The notes under the pieces are model-generated. The model saw only the letters and a program-made list of their open reading frames with translations, ran no database searches and had not been told where the DNA came from. A DNA stretch of 64,000 nucleotides from Rotaria sp. Silwood1. Lineage: Eukaryota; Rotifera; Eurotatoria; Philodinida; Philodinidae. How positions within the stretch are numbered: position 1 is the stretch's first letter; the number at the start of each line of letters is the position of its first letter. Positions 35,624 through 48,502 of this stretch are shown here, in pieces. Location of the stretch: assembly GCA_905250075.1 (NCBI GenBank), contig CAJNOP010000002.1, positions 377,867 to 441,866 on the forward strand. The letters are read 5' to 3'. The position numbers and the translations under genes are program-made.

Positions 35624-38600
35624 TTATAATCGAAGAATTTGAATGTGTAAATGATCATTTAAAATAGTACCATTGCTAATATCATCATCAGTTTTACTAA
35701 GAAAAATTTTTGCATATGTTCCACTTGCATTATTTATCATTGTTGAATCTTGATTTTTAACTAATCGGCCAATATTTATTGCACATACAGAATCAATAAA
35801 CTATTCAAATAGAATAAAAATTAAACTTTTAAGGATGAACGATATAAACATCCAGTATCTTCGGGTTGCTTTAATAAATTGAGCTGACTTTTTTTTCTTA
35901 GCAATAGAGAACTTACATTGTTGACTAAAAGTATCTCAGACATTTTCATAACTACACATGTGAAATATAAGTCAATGAGACTAGACCAACCTCATTCGTT
36001 TGAACTAAAAAAGTAATTATAATGCGTAGTCTTTTAATGCGGTTATTTGTCGCTATAAATTCTACACTAGCATTTATCAGCTGCGGATAGTTTACATTAT
36101 GAAAGGTTAGCTATATCACAAGTTCCTTCCATTCTTCAGTCATAAAATTGACTGTAAGAAGAGCTATCATACATGGTAATTCTTCTTCATCTCAAGCGAA
36201 CGAGGTCGAGCTAGTGCCCCATTGACCTACATTTCTAAGATAGTACATAGGCTCGAAATTTCAGATGTAAAGCTAACAAGGGAACTCTTTTAAATGATAA
36301 TCTCCGTTCAAGCTTGGTACTTTCTTTTTGAGTTATGATCATTTTACTGAATTTTCATCCTATTCTGCGTTATTACGAGAAAAGCTGAATTAAAGAATTT
36401 TAGTTTGAGATGATACCCAAGGAATAGATTTCATGATCCTTATAATATCCTGAAAGTTTCAGCAAAAATTGACGGTCTCTTCTCAAGATATTATACACTC
36501 AAAGAGATGGAACTTGTTCGAATCCTTATTATCTAGTTCTCAATGAATTATATCGTATTTGATAAAGTTTCTTTTTATTTTTGTCTTACCTTAATAAATG
36601 GTCGAAGATCAGATGAAGTAACAAATAAATGAGGTAATGAATCGATTTTTGCATATTCTATTGCTTGTTCATATTCAATTGAAACTGATTCATTTTGTGG
36701 AATTAATGGATAGAATCTATTCGTAGAAAATAATTTAGTTAATAAATGGAAATGTACAACTTCTTTGTTGTTTTTGAAATACATACGAATGTTGTTGAAA
36801 TAAATGACGAATTAATCGACACATACGTTCTGTCGTTTGATTTCTACATAAGATACTTTTTTTTACAAAAACGAAATATTTCATTGATTTTTAAACATAC
36901 AAACTAATTTCTTCTGAACTTAAATGACAAAGAATATCTGTTGATGTTAATGCACATTGAAGACCATCTATTGATAACAATGATGGTTCACAACCATAGA
37001 GAATTGTCTAAGAAATAAATTGTATATTATTTTTTTGAATATTTGTTTTTGTGTATTTTTAGCAAACCGAATCTTTATTTTCATTCATTGAAAACGGACA
37101 TAAAGGATAAACTGAATCATGATGAATATCTCGTAATGATGGAATAAGAATCGTTTTTATTCGAAAACTGAAATAAATAAAAATATTACTATTTAATTAG
37201 ATATACAATAAACTTATTCTTAAATTTCCCGTGAGATACAGGAAAAGAATTAATTTTCGGAAACCGATTAGAAGATTTTTGCTAAATGATCGTTATTCAG
37301 AAAATAATAAGGTGTTTTATTAGATTGTTTTTTAAATCATAATTTGAGATAGAGATACTTCAACTCTTTAAAACTCTTGCCAAAAATGGGTTATGATCCA
37401 TTATTTTAAAATCCAGGATCTTTGCAAAATATTCAACAAATGCATAAACATCTTCTCTCGTTTCAATATAATTTTGATTTTAACATGTACTTCAGACTCA
37501 AAGTTCCAAATAAGAAAGATTCAAGTAATTAGTTTCCCATATGTCAATGCTGAGCAAACAAAATCGTATATCTATTCGGCCAAAATTACATAGAATTTTG
37601 TTGGTTTCGACCAAATTTTCTGACCTTTCATTAAAGTTTCTTTGGAACGAAACACCGTTTCCATGAATTTTTGGCAACTATGATTGATTTTAAAATAATT
37701 TCATCATATATATTATCAGACAAAAAGGCATGGAGAGTTCTTCTCTTTCGATTGTTGAAAATCAAAAGTGGACTAATTATTGTTATTATCGAGTTATGAA
37801 GCTTACACTCACTCTTCTTTAGTTTTGAGTGCGAACATCAATCTCATCAATTATTATAGAAATTAATTCTTGTTTGGTCCTCATCAAATATTGCAAAACA
37901 AAGCTGTTTCGTATTTAGCATAAGGAAAAATATTTCTGATGATCTCTCATTGATAATTAATACCAAACATGGCTATTTTGTTTTTTTTTTATTTCTTATG
38001 ATTTTACAGTATGTAGAAGAACTTTCATCTTGTGATATGTTTCTCGTATTATAGTGTCAGTATATATGGCTTACAATATTTTATAGATTAATTAATTACC
38101 TTTTTATTGTTTCTATTATTTCATTAAACAGTTGTTCATAAGTTTTATCCTGTAAATTTTGTATATATGACGAACGTTCATCAATAAATGGTCCAAGCTA
38201 AAATAAAATTTTGTTAGTTAATAATTATATATCTTTAGAAAATAATTAAATACCAAAATTAATGTTTGAACTGATGGATCTTCGTCTGCTCGTCGAAGAA
38301 GTTCTTCAAATGCATTTAAATTTCCATTGGCAAGTAAAAATGGACCAGCCGCAATCATAAATGTTAAATCGTGTTTTATTTTTGTTTCAACTTCACGTGG
38401 AATTAAAGGTGGCTAAATAATTTCATTTTAAATTTTCTCTTTTTTTTTTGGTTTTTATAAAATTTTTATCTTTTCATATTTACATCAATTAATTGTTTAG
38501 CATGAAAACATCCATCATTTGTATAAATACCGGAAACAAGTACAATCTAGATTAAAAAGAAAAAAATTTAGTTTTAATTTAAATTATATTTTATATACTT

Positions 38601-39476
38601 GTCCAGGAAATAATGAATAATTAGGTAATGATGAAACATCAAGACGAACACGATTACATTTCGATGTTCGAGATGAACCTTCAAGTATAATCGATTGACT
38701 ATTCAATTGACCAGCTGAATCACATACAATACGACCGACAAGATGTACTTCATCCTAATCAATATAACTATATACATGATAGATTTTTTTTTGAACAAAT
38801 TTTTTACTTGAACAGCATTTCCAATTGGATAAAGAATAATATTTGATTTTTCATTTTCTTTATTATTAATCATATTTAAAAATAAATCTTCAAAATCTTC
38901 TATTTGTTTATTAAGTACTATGAAAAAAAAATACGATGAATTATGTTTCATATATATATATAAATTATATTAACCATTAGCACGTTTAAACATTGTTTGA
39001 TACATATATTTATATGGTTTAACTAACGATTTCAATTGAATAACAGGTACTTTTTTTGTTTGATTCGTATTTTTATTAATTGATTGATTTCCAATATGTT
39101 CAACAACAACTTCAGCTTTATTTAATCGAGCATGAAATGCTGCTGCATTTGGTGTACTTGCTTGATTAATAGTTGTCGAACGAACTGGAGTATTGACTGA
39201 TGATATTAACTTTGTAGATGATGCATGACTTTGTTGTTGTTGTAATGGTATTGATACAGCTGAACGACGAGAATTCTATGAGAACAGAAAACATGACATA
39301 TTCAAATGATTAATGCAATATTCTTATCTTACTATCATTTCCGTTGTTGAATAACTATCGAGAAGGCCAGCAAGTGCATCCATTGCAATACCTGTTGGTT
39401 GAAGAGATTTTTTCTGTGGAGATTTACTATTCTCTTGTTCGATAATATCATCAGCATCCATATCAAAATCTTCCAT
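35624..39476 (-). CDS. POLA2: DNA polymerase alpha subunit B
   Basis: Twelve exons (39333-39476, 38975-39275, 38808-38917, 38599-38754, 38484-38546, 38254-38412, 38100-38197, 37068-37167, 36901-37007, 36787-36843, 36590-36716, 35624-35800) give 532 aa. After a variable N-terminus the protein has KPYKYMYQTMF, then the OB-fold part HLVGRIVCDSAGQLN with SIILEGSS and YSLFPGQIVLVSGIYT. The calcineurin-like but catalytically dead phosphoesterase region follows: MIAAGPF, LILLGPFIDER, ILIPSLRDIHHDSVYPLCPF, LTSTDILCHLSSEEIS and the closing INIGRLVKN plus GTYAKIFL. Each block has a direct counterpart in human POLA2 (for example VFVPSLRDVHHEPVYPQPPF). Role: regulatory B subunit that tethers primase and polymerase alpha for replication initiation. 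Intron 37168-38099 is long (0.9 kb); most others are short. Confidence 0.95.
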
Positions 39477-40101
39477 GATTACTAATCTAAAAAATATCGA
39501 TTGATAAAAATCGAAAAGAATATGCTTTTTTTTTAATTAGATAAAGAAATAATAATAAAACTATAAAAACAAATACCTAATAAAATAAAATGCTTATGTT
39601 AACAAAGATTTGTCTAAATTACTTTTCGTGATAGTATCAAGGAAATCTTATCAATATGAACATGTTAGACTAAAGAGTAGCCACAATTTCGCAAGCTGTT
39701 AGGAAAAATATTACTATAGAATATAAATAAGGTCTGAAACCAACGTTGTTAGAATCTTTGTATCATACCTTATTTGACTTCACATCAGATTCAGAGGCAA
39801 ATCGGCAAAAACTTGAAATTTTCAATCAGTATCATCTAATTCAACGGATGATTTCTTTACTTTATGATTGTGCATAACCAATGCATGTATAGAAATGTAT
39901 AATAATTTAAGATTAGTATGAATATATCAAGAAGGTCCACTTTCATATCTTTTCTAAGACCAAGAATCTAGCATCATTTGATGAAATACTACTCATTCTT
40001 CTTTCTTTCATAATTTCTATACCTTAGTAAATTTAGCATCATGATCCGTCGAAACTTGTACCAGAAACGAGTGAAAAAGCATGTAAAAGAAAAAGAATTA
40101 A

Positions 40102-40208
40102 CGCTGCGAGTAGAATTCAAACCTACGCGGGAAAACCCATCTGATGACACGTAAAGTTGATTTAAACATGTTTCGAGTCAGACGCCTTAACCGCTCGGCC
40201 ATCACAAC
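40102..40208 (-). tRNA. tRNA-Ser(CGA)-like gene with intron
   Basis: Read on the minus strand from 40208: acceptor strand GTTGTGA, near-perfect A box in TGGCCGAGCGGTTAAGG, anticodon arm TCTGA-CTCGAA, then about 26 bases of intron starting ACATGTTTAAATC, then A-TCAGA closing the stem. A type II variable arm follows (GGG-TTTT-CCC), then a T-arm GTAGG-TTTGAAT-TCTAC and the 3' acceptor strand TCGCAGC. The anticodon CGA reads the Ser codon UCG. The acceptor stem needs two G-U pairs, and the T-loop has TTT where TTC is expected, so the gene may be weak or decaying. The intron is at the canonical position, one base after the anticodon. Confidence 0.72.
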
Positions 40209-40782
40209 TGATTATTAATTAAATAATCAAAAATAAAATGATTCGAACATTGCTTCTTGTCTTTGACCTTTATACTCACACAACAGGATAAAATTCTAGA
40301 TTTTCACTATTGAATAGCGTTTATTTTTCGAGACAACTGACTTTAAATACGTTCGATGTATAAGTAGTTTCTTGTTGGAGTAAATCATACAGTTGATAGA
40401 AATATCTAAGACTCATTAGAATCTCCTGTCAAGTCTTGAATTTGAACTCATCTCTGTCCATTAGTTTTAAGTCATATCCTATTTTAATTAATTGTATACG
40501 AAATGAATTTTCTCTAGACTTTCTTACTCATCTGTAGCTTCATATTCTTTTCTTTAAGTTTATAAATACTGCTAGGTTACCAACTTAATCAGTATACAAA
40601 ATGATTTATCATTACAAATCTTTGAACAATCGCAAATAACTAATCCAAAGAAAAAACTTTTCGGAAGGCCTTTTAAATTCACAGGTGAATCTCTTCAGAT
40701 TTCAAGTTGAATTTCTACTGGACGATGTTCATTGCATAAGTACTAGTGAATAATACAAAAATCTAGAATAGTTTTGCTTTCG

Positions 40783-40925
40783 GAGTCTTCTTTCGTGAGA
40801 TACCGACATTTTACTAGATTTTTCAACAAAAAGCTGTAGTTACGTGAAAAAATCAACTTTCGAGTTTCCAGTTAAACTTCATATGAATGAAACTCTCCAT
40901 GAGATTAGTTTATTGGATCTAAGTA
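40783..40925 (+). repeat. Dispersed repeat A, copy 2
   Basis: TTTTACTAGATTTTTCAACA, AAAAGCTGTAG, AATCAACTTTCGAG and CTCCATGAGATTAG parallel 42695-42840 in order and spacing. It is an unclassified interspersed repeat with no visible coding capacity. Confidence 0.5.
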
Positions 40926-41930
40926 TCTTAGTAAACATAGCCAAATCACAGACTCACAACCTAACTACGCGCATCGTATAGGTTTTGATACGCTACGAAT
41001 ACCGTGACTGCTCTCTCAGAAACACCAGAAAAGATTCTTTGTTTATGTCTATTGTGAAATAAGAACATCGGAAATTGCCGTTGTATATGATTGGCGTGAA
41101 AACGTGCTTTTTGTCATAGCCGTATTGAAGGACTTGAAACTTACACAATAAACTGCTCTCATTGAGTCGTGTTTAGAGATATGTAGGATCAACTTTTAGT
41201 CTCAGTCCCGGTTCCGGTAAAGTTTCATTTTTGGTTCCGCACATCTCTAGTCGTGTTTCTATACAAAGTTTCAAGTCAAAACTCGAAAGTCAATTTTTCT
41301 AGTTTTCCTGAGAGAACCACAAGATTATGATAACATACAGTATCTCGGCAGTAATAAACTATTAATCCAAAATATATTCAGAGAATTTATAGCTCATTAA
41401 AACCTACGTATGATATACATAATCTCGACTCATCAGTGATTTCCTACTTAAAAACGTTACCTCGTTAAATTAAATAATAATCAATAACAACAAAAAACTA
41501 CACTTATTTAATTTTGTCTCTAGAAAATAAAAAGATTTTTCGTCTACGTTGTATTTTGTTTTGGCTTATTGTCATGATATTTATGATTTGATAAAGGCAC
41601 CTTGTTCTAAACAGAGAAAAAGCTCTATTGAATAAAATAAATATTTCATATATTTTAGTAACATCCCTACCAAATAAAAATAATTATTTTATTTTATGAA
41701 AAAGTCGAACAACTATTGGTTTTTTGATAATTAATTCATTTTTTTTTATATAAAATACAAATGAATACATCGTATGCTTTAAATTTCAAACAAAAGAAAG
41801 ATGGATTATCCATTATATGTTCCACATATTTCATTGGTTCGATAATGAGCGAATTATTTACTTTAGTTATTCTTTGTTTCTGTAAAGAAAAAGGAAATTA
41901 TTTTGCGGTTTTTGTCTACTAATCACAAAA

Positions 41931-44900
41931 ATGTGGTTTAAATTAAATCCAATTAATATACTTGGTGAATTTTTTATTTATCTAATTATTGATAATATTA
42001 CGAAATATATTGTTATTAGTGAAACGTATGTTTTTTTTTGTTCTTTTATTTATTCAGAAAAAAAAAGAAAAAAATTTTTTTTTTTGTTTAGAAAAAAAAA
42101 ACATCTTCATATATTAATATGTGAATGCATGTTTCTTGGTTTTCTAGTTGGTTTTATATCATTCTATTATTATATTCCATATGTACTTATATGTTTTTTA
42201 TTGATTCATATTATTGGAACAATTTATTCAGTCAAAGGTTTCATTGGAATAAAACAAATAATTGAAATTTTTCAAAATATAATAACATATTCATATAAAT
42301 ATTTTATAAATCGAATTTTTCGTTGTTCATCTTCGAAAATCGTACAAACAAATAAAATTCCAAAAGAATATCAATATAATTATAATCTAAAACCGACAAA
42401 TGATATTCGACTTCAACAAGTAGGAATTTATTAGAAATTTTTTTTATGTAGATCTTTTTATTTTTATTATTTTTATAGTCGTCATTTATTCAAACATTAC
42501 CAAGACCAGGCATTATTAATTTATATGGTACAACATGTTCATTAAATGCCCTATTGCAAAGTTTAGCATCATTAAATAGATTTTATTTATCATTTCAACG
42601 AAATATAAATGTAAGAATTCGAAATCAATTATTAACGAGAGAACTTAATTATTTGATGTGCTCATGAATAATAGAATAGTCTGTCATGATTTGACTTTTC
42701 GAACCTTCGTTCTCAAGATATCAAAATTTTATTGGGTTTTTCAATACAAAGCTATGAACACGTAAAAAATTGATTTTTGAATTCATACTTCAAACTTAGC
42801 ACGTAGAAAGTTCTTCACGAGATTATTCTATCAGACAAGTTACAACTCTTCTAGTATTTGCTATCTTGATATATTCGAAAGTCTATTTTTCACATGAACA
42901 CAACTTTTTTTATAGGAAAACCTATTAAAATTTCGATTAGTTTTGATTGAAAAATAGTTTGATACTTGAAGAGACTCGCTTGTAAGTTTTAATGTATAAT
43001 AGTTTTTGCTTACATCGTATTATGATTGTTTATTCATTTTTTTGAAATTCTGCAGAATATTTCGATTTTATAGTAATTAAAAATAAGATTTTGTCAAATT
43101 ACGATTAAGAAACGATCTAGCAGCAAAAAAAGCACGACAGAATATCATTATACTTTAATTTATGTAAATATTGATAATTGAATGATAGCCATTATTGGAT
43201 ATCATAGTCTAGTTGAAAGATACTAAAATTGGTAAATAGCATCACGTTTTTAATATTTTCTATGAGTAACGTGACATCATTGAATATTCTTTTCTTCTTA
43301 TAATAAATAATATAAGCATATTTCCAATTGAGTTAATCTTATGAAATATGAAAGTTTTTAATTGAACAATTATTTCAATATCATTAATTAGATGAATTTC
43401 AAATAATTGTATTTTGTTTTCTATTAATTTAGTTATCACGTTTTAATTATGATCCAATCGTACCTACATTTCTTGATCTTATTTCTCAATTACGAAATGA
43501 TCATCGTACATCAGACTATAAACATTGGACTAAACTTGTTGATACATCAGAATTTATTTCAAAATTAAATTTAATTTATGCAAATTTATTAACAGAAAAT
43601 ACAACAACAGATATATGTGAATTATTTCAATGTATTATTGATACACTTAATAATTCTTTATCACAAGAATCATGTGTTTATTCAACAAAGTAAATTATAT
43701 TAATAATTTTCTTATAATTTCATATCTATATTATTTAGTGTTATTGAACAAGTTCAAAATGCAAAATTAACAACATTTTCACTTGAGTATTTAAATAAAT
43801 TATTTGTTGAAACAGAAGAGCAAGTAAAAAAAAAAACATATTATTATAAATATTTTTTGTTTTTTTGAAAAAATTTTTCTTTTAGATTCATAACAAAATA
43901 ACTTTAGATAATCTCGATGCACAAACATCAAATATAATGCAATATGTTGATATTACTTGGTTATTACATCACATACAATTTGGTTCAACTATGAAACATA
44001 CATTTTCTGGACAAATACTTCATGCACATTGTTGTAATAAGTAAATAAAATAGAAATTTTTCTTTATTCTTTATCGTCTTTCAAAATTATTTGTTATTTT
44101 AGTTGTTCTCATGTTCATTTTCGTACAGAACCATTTCAAATATTAACATTATCAATTAATAAAACAAATCAAACATTAGAACAAATTATTTCTCAATTAA
44201 CAAAAATTGAAATCGTATATAATCAATTAAATTTTTATATATTTAACGAACTTAATATTTGTTCGGTTTTTTTTTGTCTCATTTATCTAGATAGACTCAA
44301 TATCATGTTCATACTGTTCTAATCAAATAAAAAATGAACAAGAAAGAATGATCAAACATGATGCACTTCTCAGTAAAATAACGTATGTTTTATTATTTCA
44401 TTAAAAGAGAAAAAGTCTTAAGAATTCATTGGAATTGAACTTAATCTAATTTATGATTTTTATATTCATATGAAATTCATGTTTAAACTAATGAAATGAT
44501 AGATGACATTTATTTTTAAGTACACAGCAGTTTTTGCTCACCTTGAAACTTTGTATATGAGATAGTCTAGTCAAGACCTGTTATGTATATAAATTTCAGA
44601 CCAAAATTCTGAAATATAATTTGTTTTTTTTGAAAATTAGACTTCTGCAGCATGCATCTATTAAAATATCGCTGTGTCGAACGAATCTAAGCACGAGCAG
44701 AAAAGTTTTAGAGGTGACGCTACTCTAATAATCTTCTACCTACAAACAAAATATAGTGATAAAACAGTGGATTATTTGGGAAAGTAAAAAAGATATTCCT
44801 CTGTTATTCATAATTTCTCTGAATAAGATTTTAAAATAGTTTAAAAATTTTCTACTAAATTGTTTATTATAGTAAGCTAGAACTCAAAAGGTATCAAACT

Positions 44901-46385
44901 CTATTCACTCTGTTCGAACAATTACTCTCTATGTGAGGTGGTGGTTTTTAGCCGTTGTAAAAGGTTTCTTCTTTTTAGGCTACAATGAAAGTTCTGAATT
45001 TATATTTAGAAAGAGTATGAAATATTAATTATTGTACTCTAGTGATTTATAAGTAAGCGAAAATTAACGAAATATGTTGTGCAAAGACGTTTTTTACATA
45101 CAGTTTAACAGGTACCGAACACTAAATTTTATACTGATAATTCGAGTATAGTACTGAGCATTTAATTTGTTGTTTGTTTCTATTATATCAGAGTCTATCA
45201 TCATTTAAAGATTTAATTGATGTATTTTTGAGGAATTTAGGAATCGAAGACAATAAAGATTTTGACTAAGTTAATAGCATCAAGTCTAAAAGATCAACCC
45301 ATCGAAAATAATGAATATAATGCGTTTTGATACTAGACAGTCGGCTATAAATATAAACAATCCGAAAGGCAAGTATAGGAAAACTCATTGGCTTAGATAA
45401 GTGTTGAAAGCTATCATTTCCTTCTCAATTTAATCATTTGCTTGTCTTTGGTGTAAATCATCTATTTATTCTAATAAAACAGAAATAATTAACAGTTTCA
45501 TATGATCTGATAGAGAATGAAAAAAAAGTACAAAAACATGTCAATAATTTTCGATACATAAATAACATAGAAATCATCATTAGTAAAGTAAATCGTTGGT
45601 GTTTTATCTTATATGGGCGCAGTGCTTTTCCGGAGATCGAGTTGACCCTTCTGAACTTTTTAATCGCCTTAACGTAAGAGAAAATCTGTGTAGTATTATA
45701 GAATATCTGAATACAAAAAAAGATTACCTATCCTACATTAATTCAATATAATTTTCTTTTAGATCGACTGTATCACCTATTGTTACTTCACGTCGTCAGA
45801 TTTCCGATCATATATTTTCATCAACACCGATATCATGTATATTATAATATTTTAATTAAACAAAACAAAGAATATCTATTTAATTGTATTCTAGCTTCTA
45901 CTACAAATATTCTGCCATTTGCAAAAAATCATATTCATCATAGAATAAAAAGTCAAAAAATGATTTCAAATTTTCCCGATGTTCTTTGTATTCAATTAAA
46001 ACGTTTTTCATATGATCGTCTATCAAATAGAAGAATAAAATTAAATACATCAATTATAATTGAACCAGAAAAAATTCTTGATTTGTCACATCTTCATTAT
46101 ACAACATGGCTTGGATTAAGAGATTTATCGATTTCTTATCATTATCGCTTAATAACTATTTGTTTGCATTTATCAGAAAATTCTACTTCATCTTCATCAT
46201 CATCATCGATAAATTTAACAAAAAGAATAAATGAACATTATGTTTGTTTATATCGTACAGATCATAATCAATGGTTTATAAGTGATGATGAACGTATTAT
46301 AGAAATAAATGATATAAATAATCTTTGTCAAACATCATACATTACTGAAAATTGTTATCTTTTATTCTATGAAAGATATTTATGA
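41931..46385 (+). CDS. USP30: USP30-like mitochondrial deubiquitinase
   Basis: Ten exons (41931-42025, 42092-42419, 42479-42610, 43433-43689, 43739-43823, 43886-44040, 44103-44214, 44291-44382, 45763-45836, 45895-46385) give 606 aa. An N-terminal hydrophobic segment (about 40-90, FLGFLVGFISFYYYIPYVLI) is the expected outer-membrane anchor. The Cys box reads GIINLYGTTCSLNALLQ (Cys about 161), followed by a DICELFQ counterpart of DAHELF, a zinc-like pair CCNNCSH / CSYCSN, the box FPDVLCIQLKRFSYDR, the His box NEHYVCLYR with WFISDDER, and the terminus CYLLFYERYL (human USP30 ends near AYLLFYERVL). USP30 removes ubiquitin from mitochondrial proteins and opposes mitophagy. The SDD triad-type serine of USP30 is kept. 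The small exon 45763-45836 and its 58-base intron were set by phase. Intron 44383-45762 is 1.4 kb. Confidence 0.88.
42695..42840 (+). repeat. Dispersed repeat A, copy 3
   Basis: CCTTCGTTCTCAAGATATCA, TTTTATTGGGTTTTTCAATA and CACGAGATTATTC line up with copy 2 and, inverted, with 28350-28425. It sits in a USP30 intron (42611-43432) and accounts for part of that intron's unusual length. Confidence 0.5.
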
Positions 46386-46582
46386 TTCTTAAAGAATCTT
46401 TCAATTCGTAGATTTTGTTTTTGGTTTTTTTCGTTTCTGTTGTTCACTTTGTTGTATATATATATGTGTATAGATACACTATTTTTGTATAATTATTAAA
46501 AATAAAAGAAACTTCATCCGTATTGTTCATATGTTTTTGAAAAAGAGAATGAATAGATTTTATTTTATTTTTAGAATTTAGA

Positions 46583-48422
46583 ATGACAATGATATGTATT
46601 ATTTGTTTTAATAATCATGCTGAAGATGATTGTCCAGATTTTGTATCATCATCGAAAATGAACGGAACAGAAAAGAAACCATCATCGTCATTGACTCGAA
46701 ATCTTTCAAAGTATGAAAATGATTCAAATAAGATGTACCTTTACTTCCAATGCTTAAAGAAATTATTTTTGTACGAGTTTTCTAACAGGAGTCAAAAAAA
46801 TGCAACAAGTTAAATTATTTTACTGATCTCTTTCAAATTGTTTATCTGATTTCGACGCTAAAGAAGTGTAAGGATAATTGAGAAGAATATTTTACAAGGT
46901 TAAAACAGTCCAATTCTTTTATTTTGTACGTGGGCATAATCCCAATTTTAATCTTCATATGCTAATTAACAAACAAAAGATGTTCGTGCAATCTCTGCAG
47001 GATTAAAATGTGAAACACTATGCAGCTGCTCTTGCTAATCATTGGAAGAATGTTTTATTCTATCTAATTTTGGGCACATTTCTTCAACATCTTTTTAGTT
47101 AATCCGTTAGAAATATGATAAGAAAGTCATCAATACATTATAACGAGACATTATTCATATATATATATATATATATATATGCTCTTTGATCTTATATCAA
47201 CAACGTCTGTCATAGTCTATGGGGAGTACAAATTTCTACTCTATATATTGCAGGACTCCTTTTAGATCGTGCTAGACAAAAAGAAATTCTACTTGAAAGC
47301 TTTATTAATTGTAATAAACAAAATAATAATATTAGAGAGATAGCGGTATTAATAAAAAGTAAATATGCTAATTCAAAAAGAACTTTATTATGAGAGTCAT
47401 TGAAACTATTGTTGATATCATGTGAATTTTATTCACAAATTAGAAAACCAGTTTTTTTTAAAGGTTTTTGTGGTTGTAAACAATATTGATCGAATCTATT
47501 TTATTGAGGGGTGGGTTGTTTGGAAATATAAAAATAATTTGTTTTGAGCTTTTTTCATAGTAACAATAATTTTTGAATTCTCTAAGAACATTAGGGGCAA
47601 GTTTCGACGTCAAAATGTTCGATTTTATAGGGCGCTAACTATGACTCATTCTATTCAAATATAATATAAAAAAAAATCATGTGCTTTATGAATCATTATT
47701 TGCTAAGTTAAAATTAAAATTTCAAAGTTAATTTTAATTATTATTTTTTTCTTTTTTTGTTTAATAGAGTTTTACTCTCATTGCCCACTCACATTCAAAT
47801 GCGCCGTTGTGATGATACAATAACATTTTCACCAACAATTCGTATTTTAAAAACGACTATCATCGGTCCATTAGAAGGTCGTTTTATACCTGAAGATAAA
47901 TTAACAACAACACCACGCAATGGTTTTCTTATTAAAGTATAGACAAAGAAAAATACAAAGTATTAAACCTTTAAATTTTATTCTTTAGATCTTTCGTGAA
48001 AATGGTAATAATCTTGTACTTGATGCATCAGATGAACGTAAAAATAATTGGTGTTGTTTAATTCCACCAGCAAGAACATCACAAGAAATTAATTGTTTAT
48101 TATTTCAACGAAAATATAAACTTTATGCTAAAGTAGTTCGAACCATTTTAGCAACAGAATCATTGAGCATGTAAATAGAATTTTATAAGAAAAGAAAACA
48201 GGAAAACAATAATAAAATTTATTTCATATATATATATTTATTTATTTAGATGGTACTCAAGTAATTATGCTAAAGCAATGGGCATGCCCGAAACACCAGA
48301 TGGTGGTCCATTAGGTTTGTTCTTTTGTTTTTATATCAAAACAGTAAAAAAAATTGTTAAATTAAAATTTTGTTTTTTTTTCAGCTCTCTATGGTAAAAC
48401 TGGTCGAATGATTTTTCGATAA
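46583..48422 (+). CDS. PRDM-type PR/SET domain protein without zinc fingers
   Basis: Five exons (46583-46710, 47768-47936, 47989-48170, 48250-48314, 48385-48422) give 193 aa. The N-terminus CIICFNNHAEDDCPDF is the zinc-knuckle motif that precedes the PR domain (compare CTLCDRAYPSDCPEH of PRDM4). LLSLPTHIQM then leads into the PR domain: TTIIGPLEGRFIPED, FRENGNNLVLDASDERKNNW, EINCLLFQRKYKLYAKVVRT and WYSSNYAKAMGMPETPDG, closest in recall to PRDM4/PRDM10. The protein stops 14 residues later (GKTGRMIFR) with no C2H2 finger. PR domains are SET-related histone methyltransferase folds. Whether it is catalytic is not known: the SET pseudoknot motif NHS is not visible. A TTTTTAG just upstream of the ATG hints at an earlier exon. 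Intron 46711-47767 is 1.06 kb. Confidence 0.75.
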
Positions 48423-48502
48423 TTTTTTTTGTTGTTATTGTCAAATAAATATTTATGTATATAGAAAAACAAAATAAAAGTTAATGATATATTTTGGTAT
48501 TG
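48423..48502. other. 80-bp convergent 3' gap
   Basis: The stop codons of the PR-domain gene and the next minus-strand gene are 80 bases apart. AATAAA at 48445-48450 and an AAAATAAAAG at 48470-48479 are candidate polyadenylation signals for the plus-strand mRNA. The two transcripts probably overlap at their 3' ends. Confidence 0.6.

Larger units (their letters stand above)
39477..41930. other. Divergent intergenic region, POLA2 / USP30, with tRNA-like gene
   Basis: Apart from the tRNA-Ser-like gene at 40102-40208 and a dispersed repeat at 40783-40925, no coding signal is convincing. The stretch 41200-41260 has a GC-richer patch (CTCAGTCCCGGTTCCGG) that looks like repeat debris. The left end is the POLA2 promoter side; the right end, AT-rich, leads into USP30. 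An ATG at 41761 opens a 53-codon frame that could belong to a USP30 5' UTR. Confidence 0.5.

Noticed and set aside
42026..42091. Uninterrupted reading through the USP30 poly-A/T stretch
   Set aside because: GTATGT and TTTAG borders define a 66-base intron that keeps the frame; the translated tract is only Phe/Lys.
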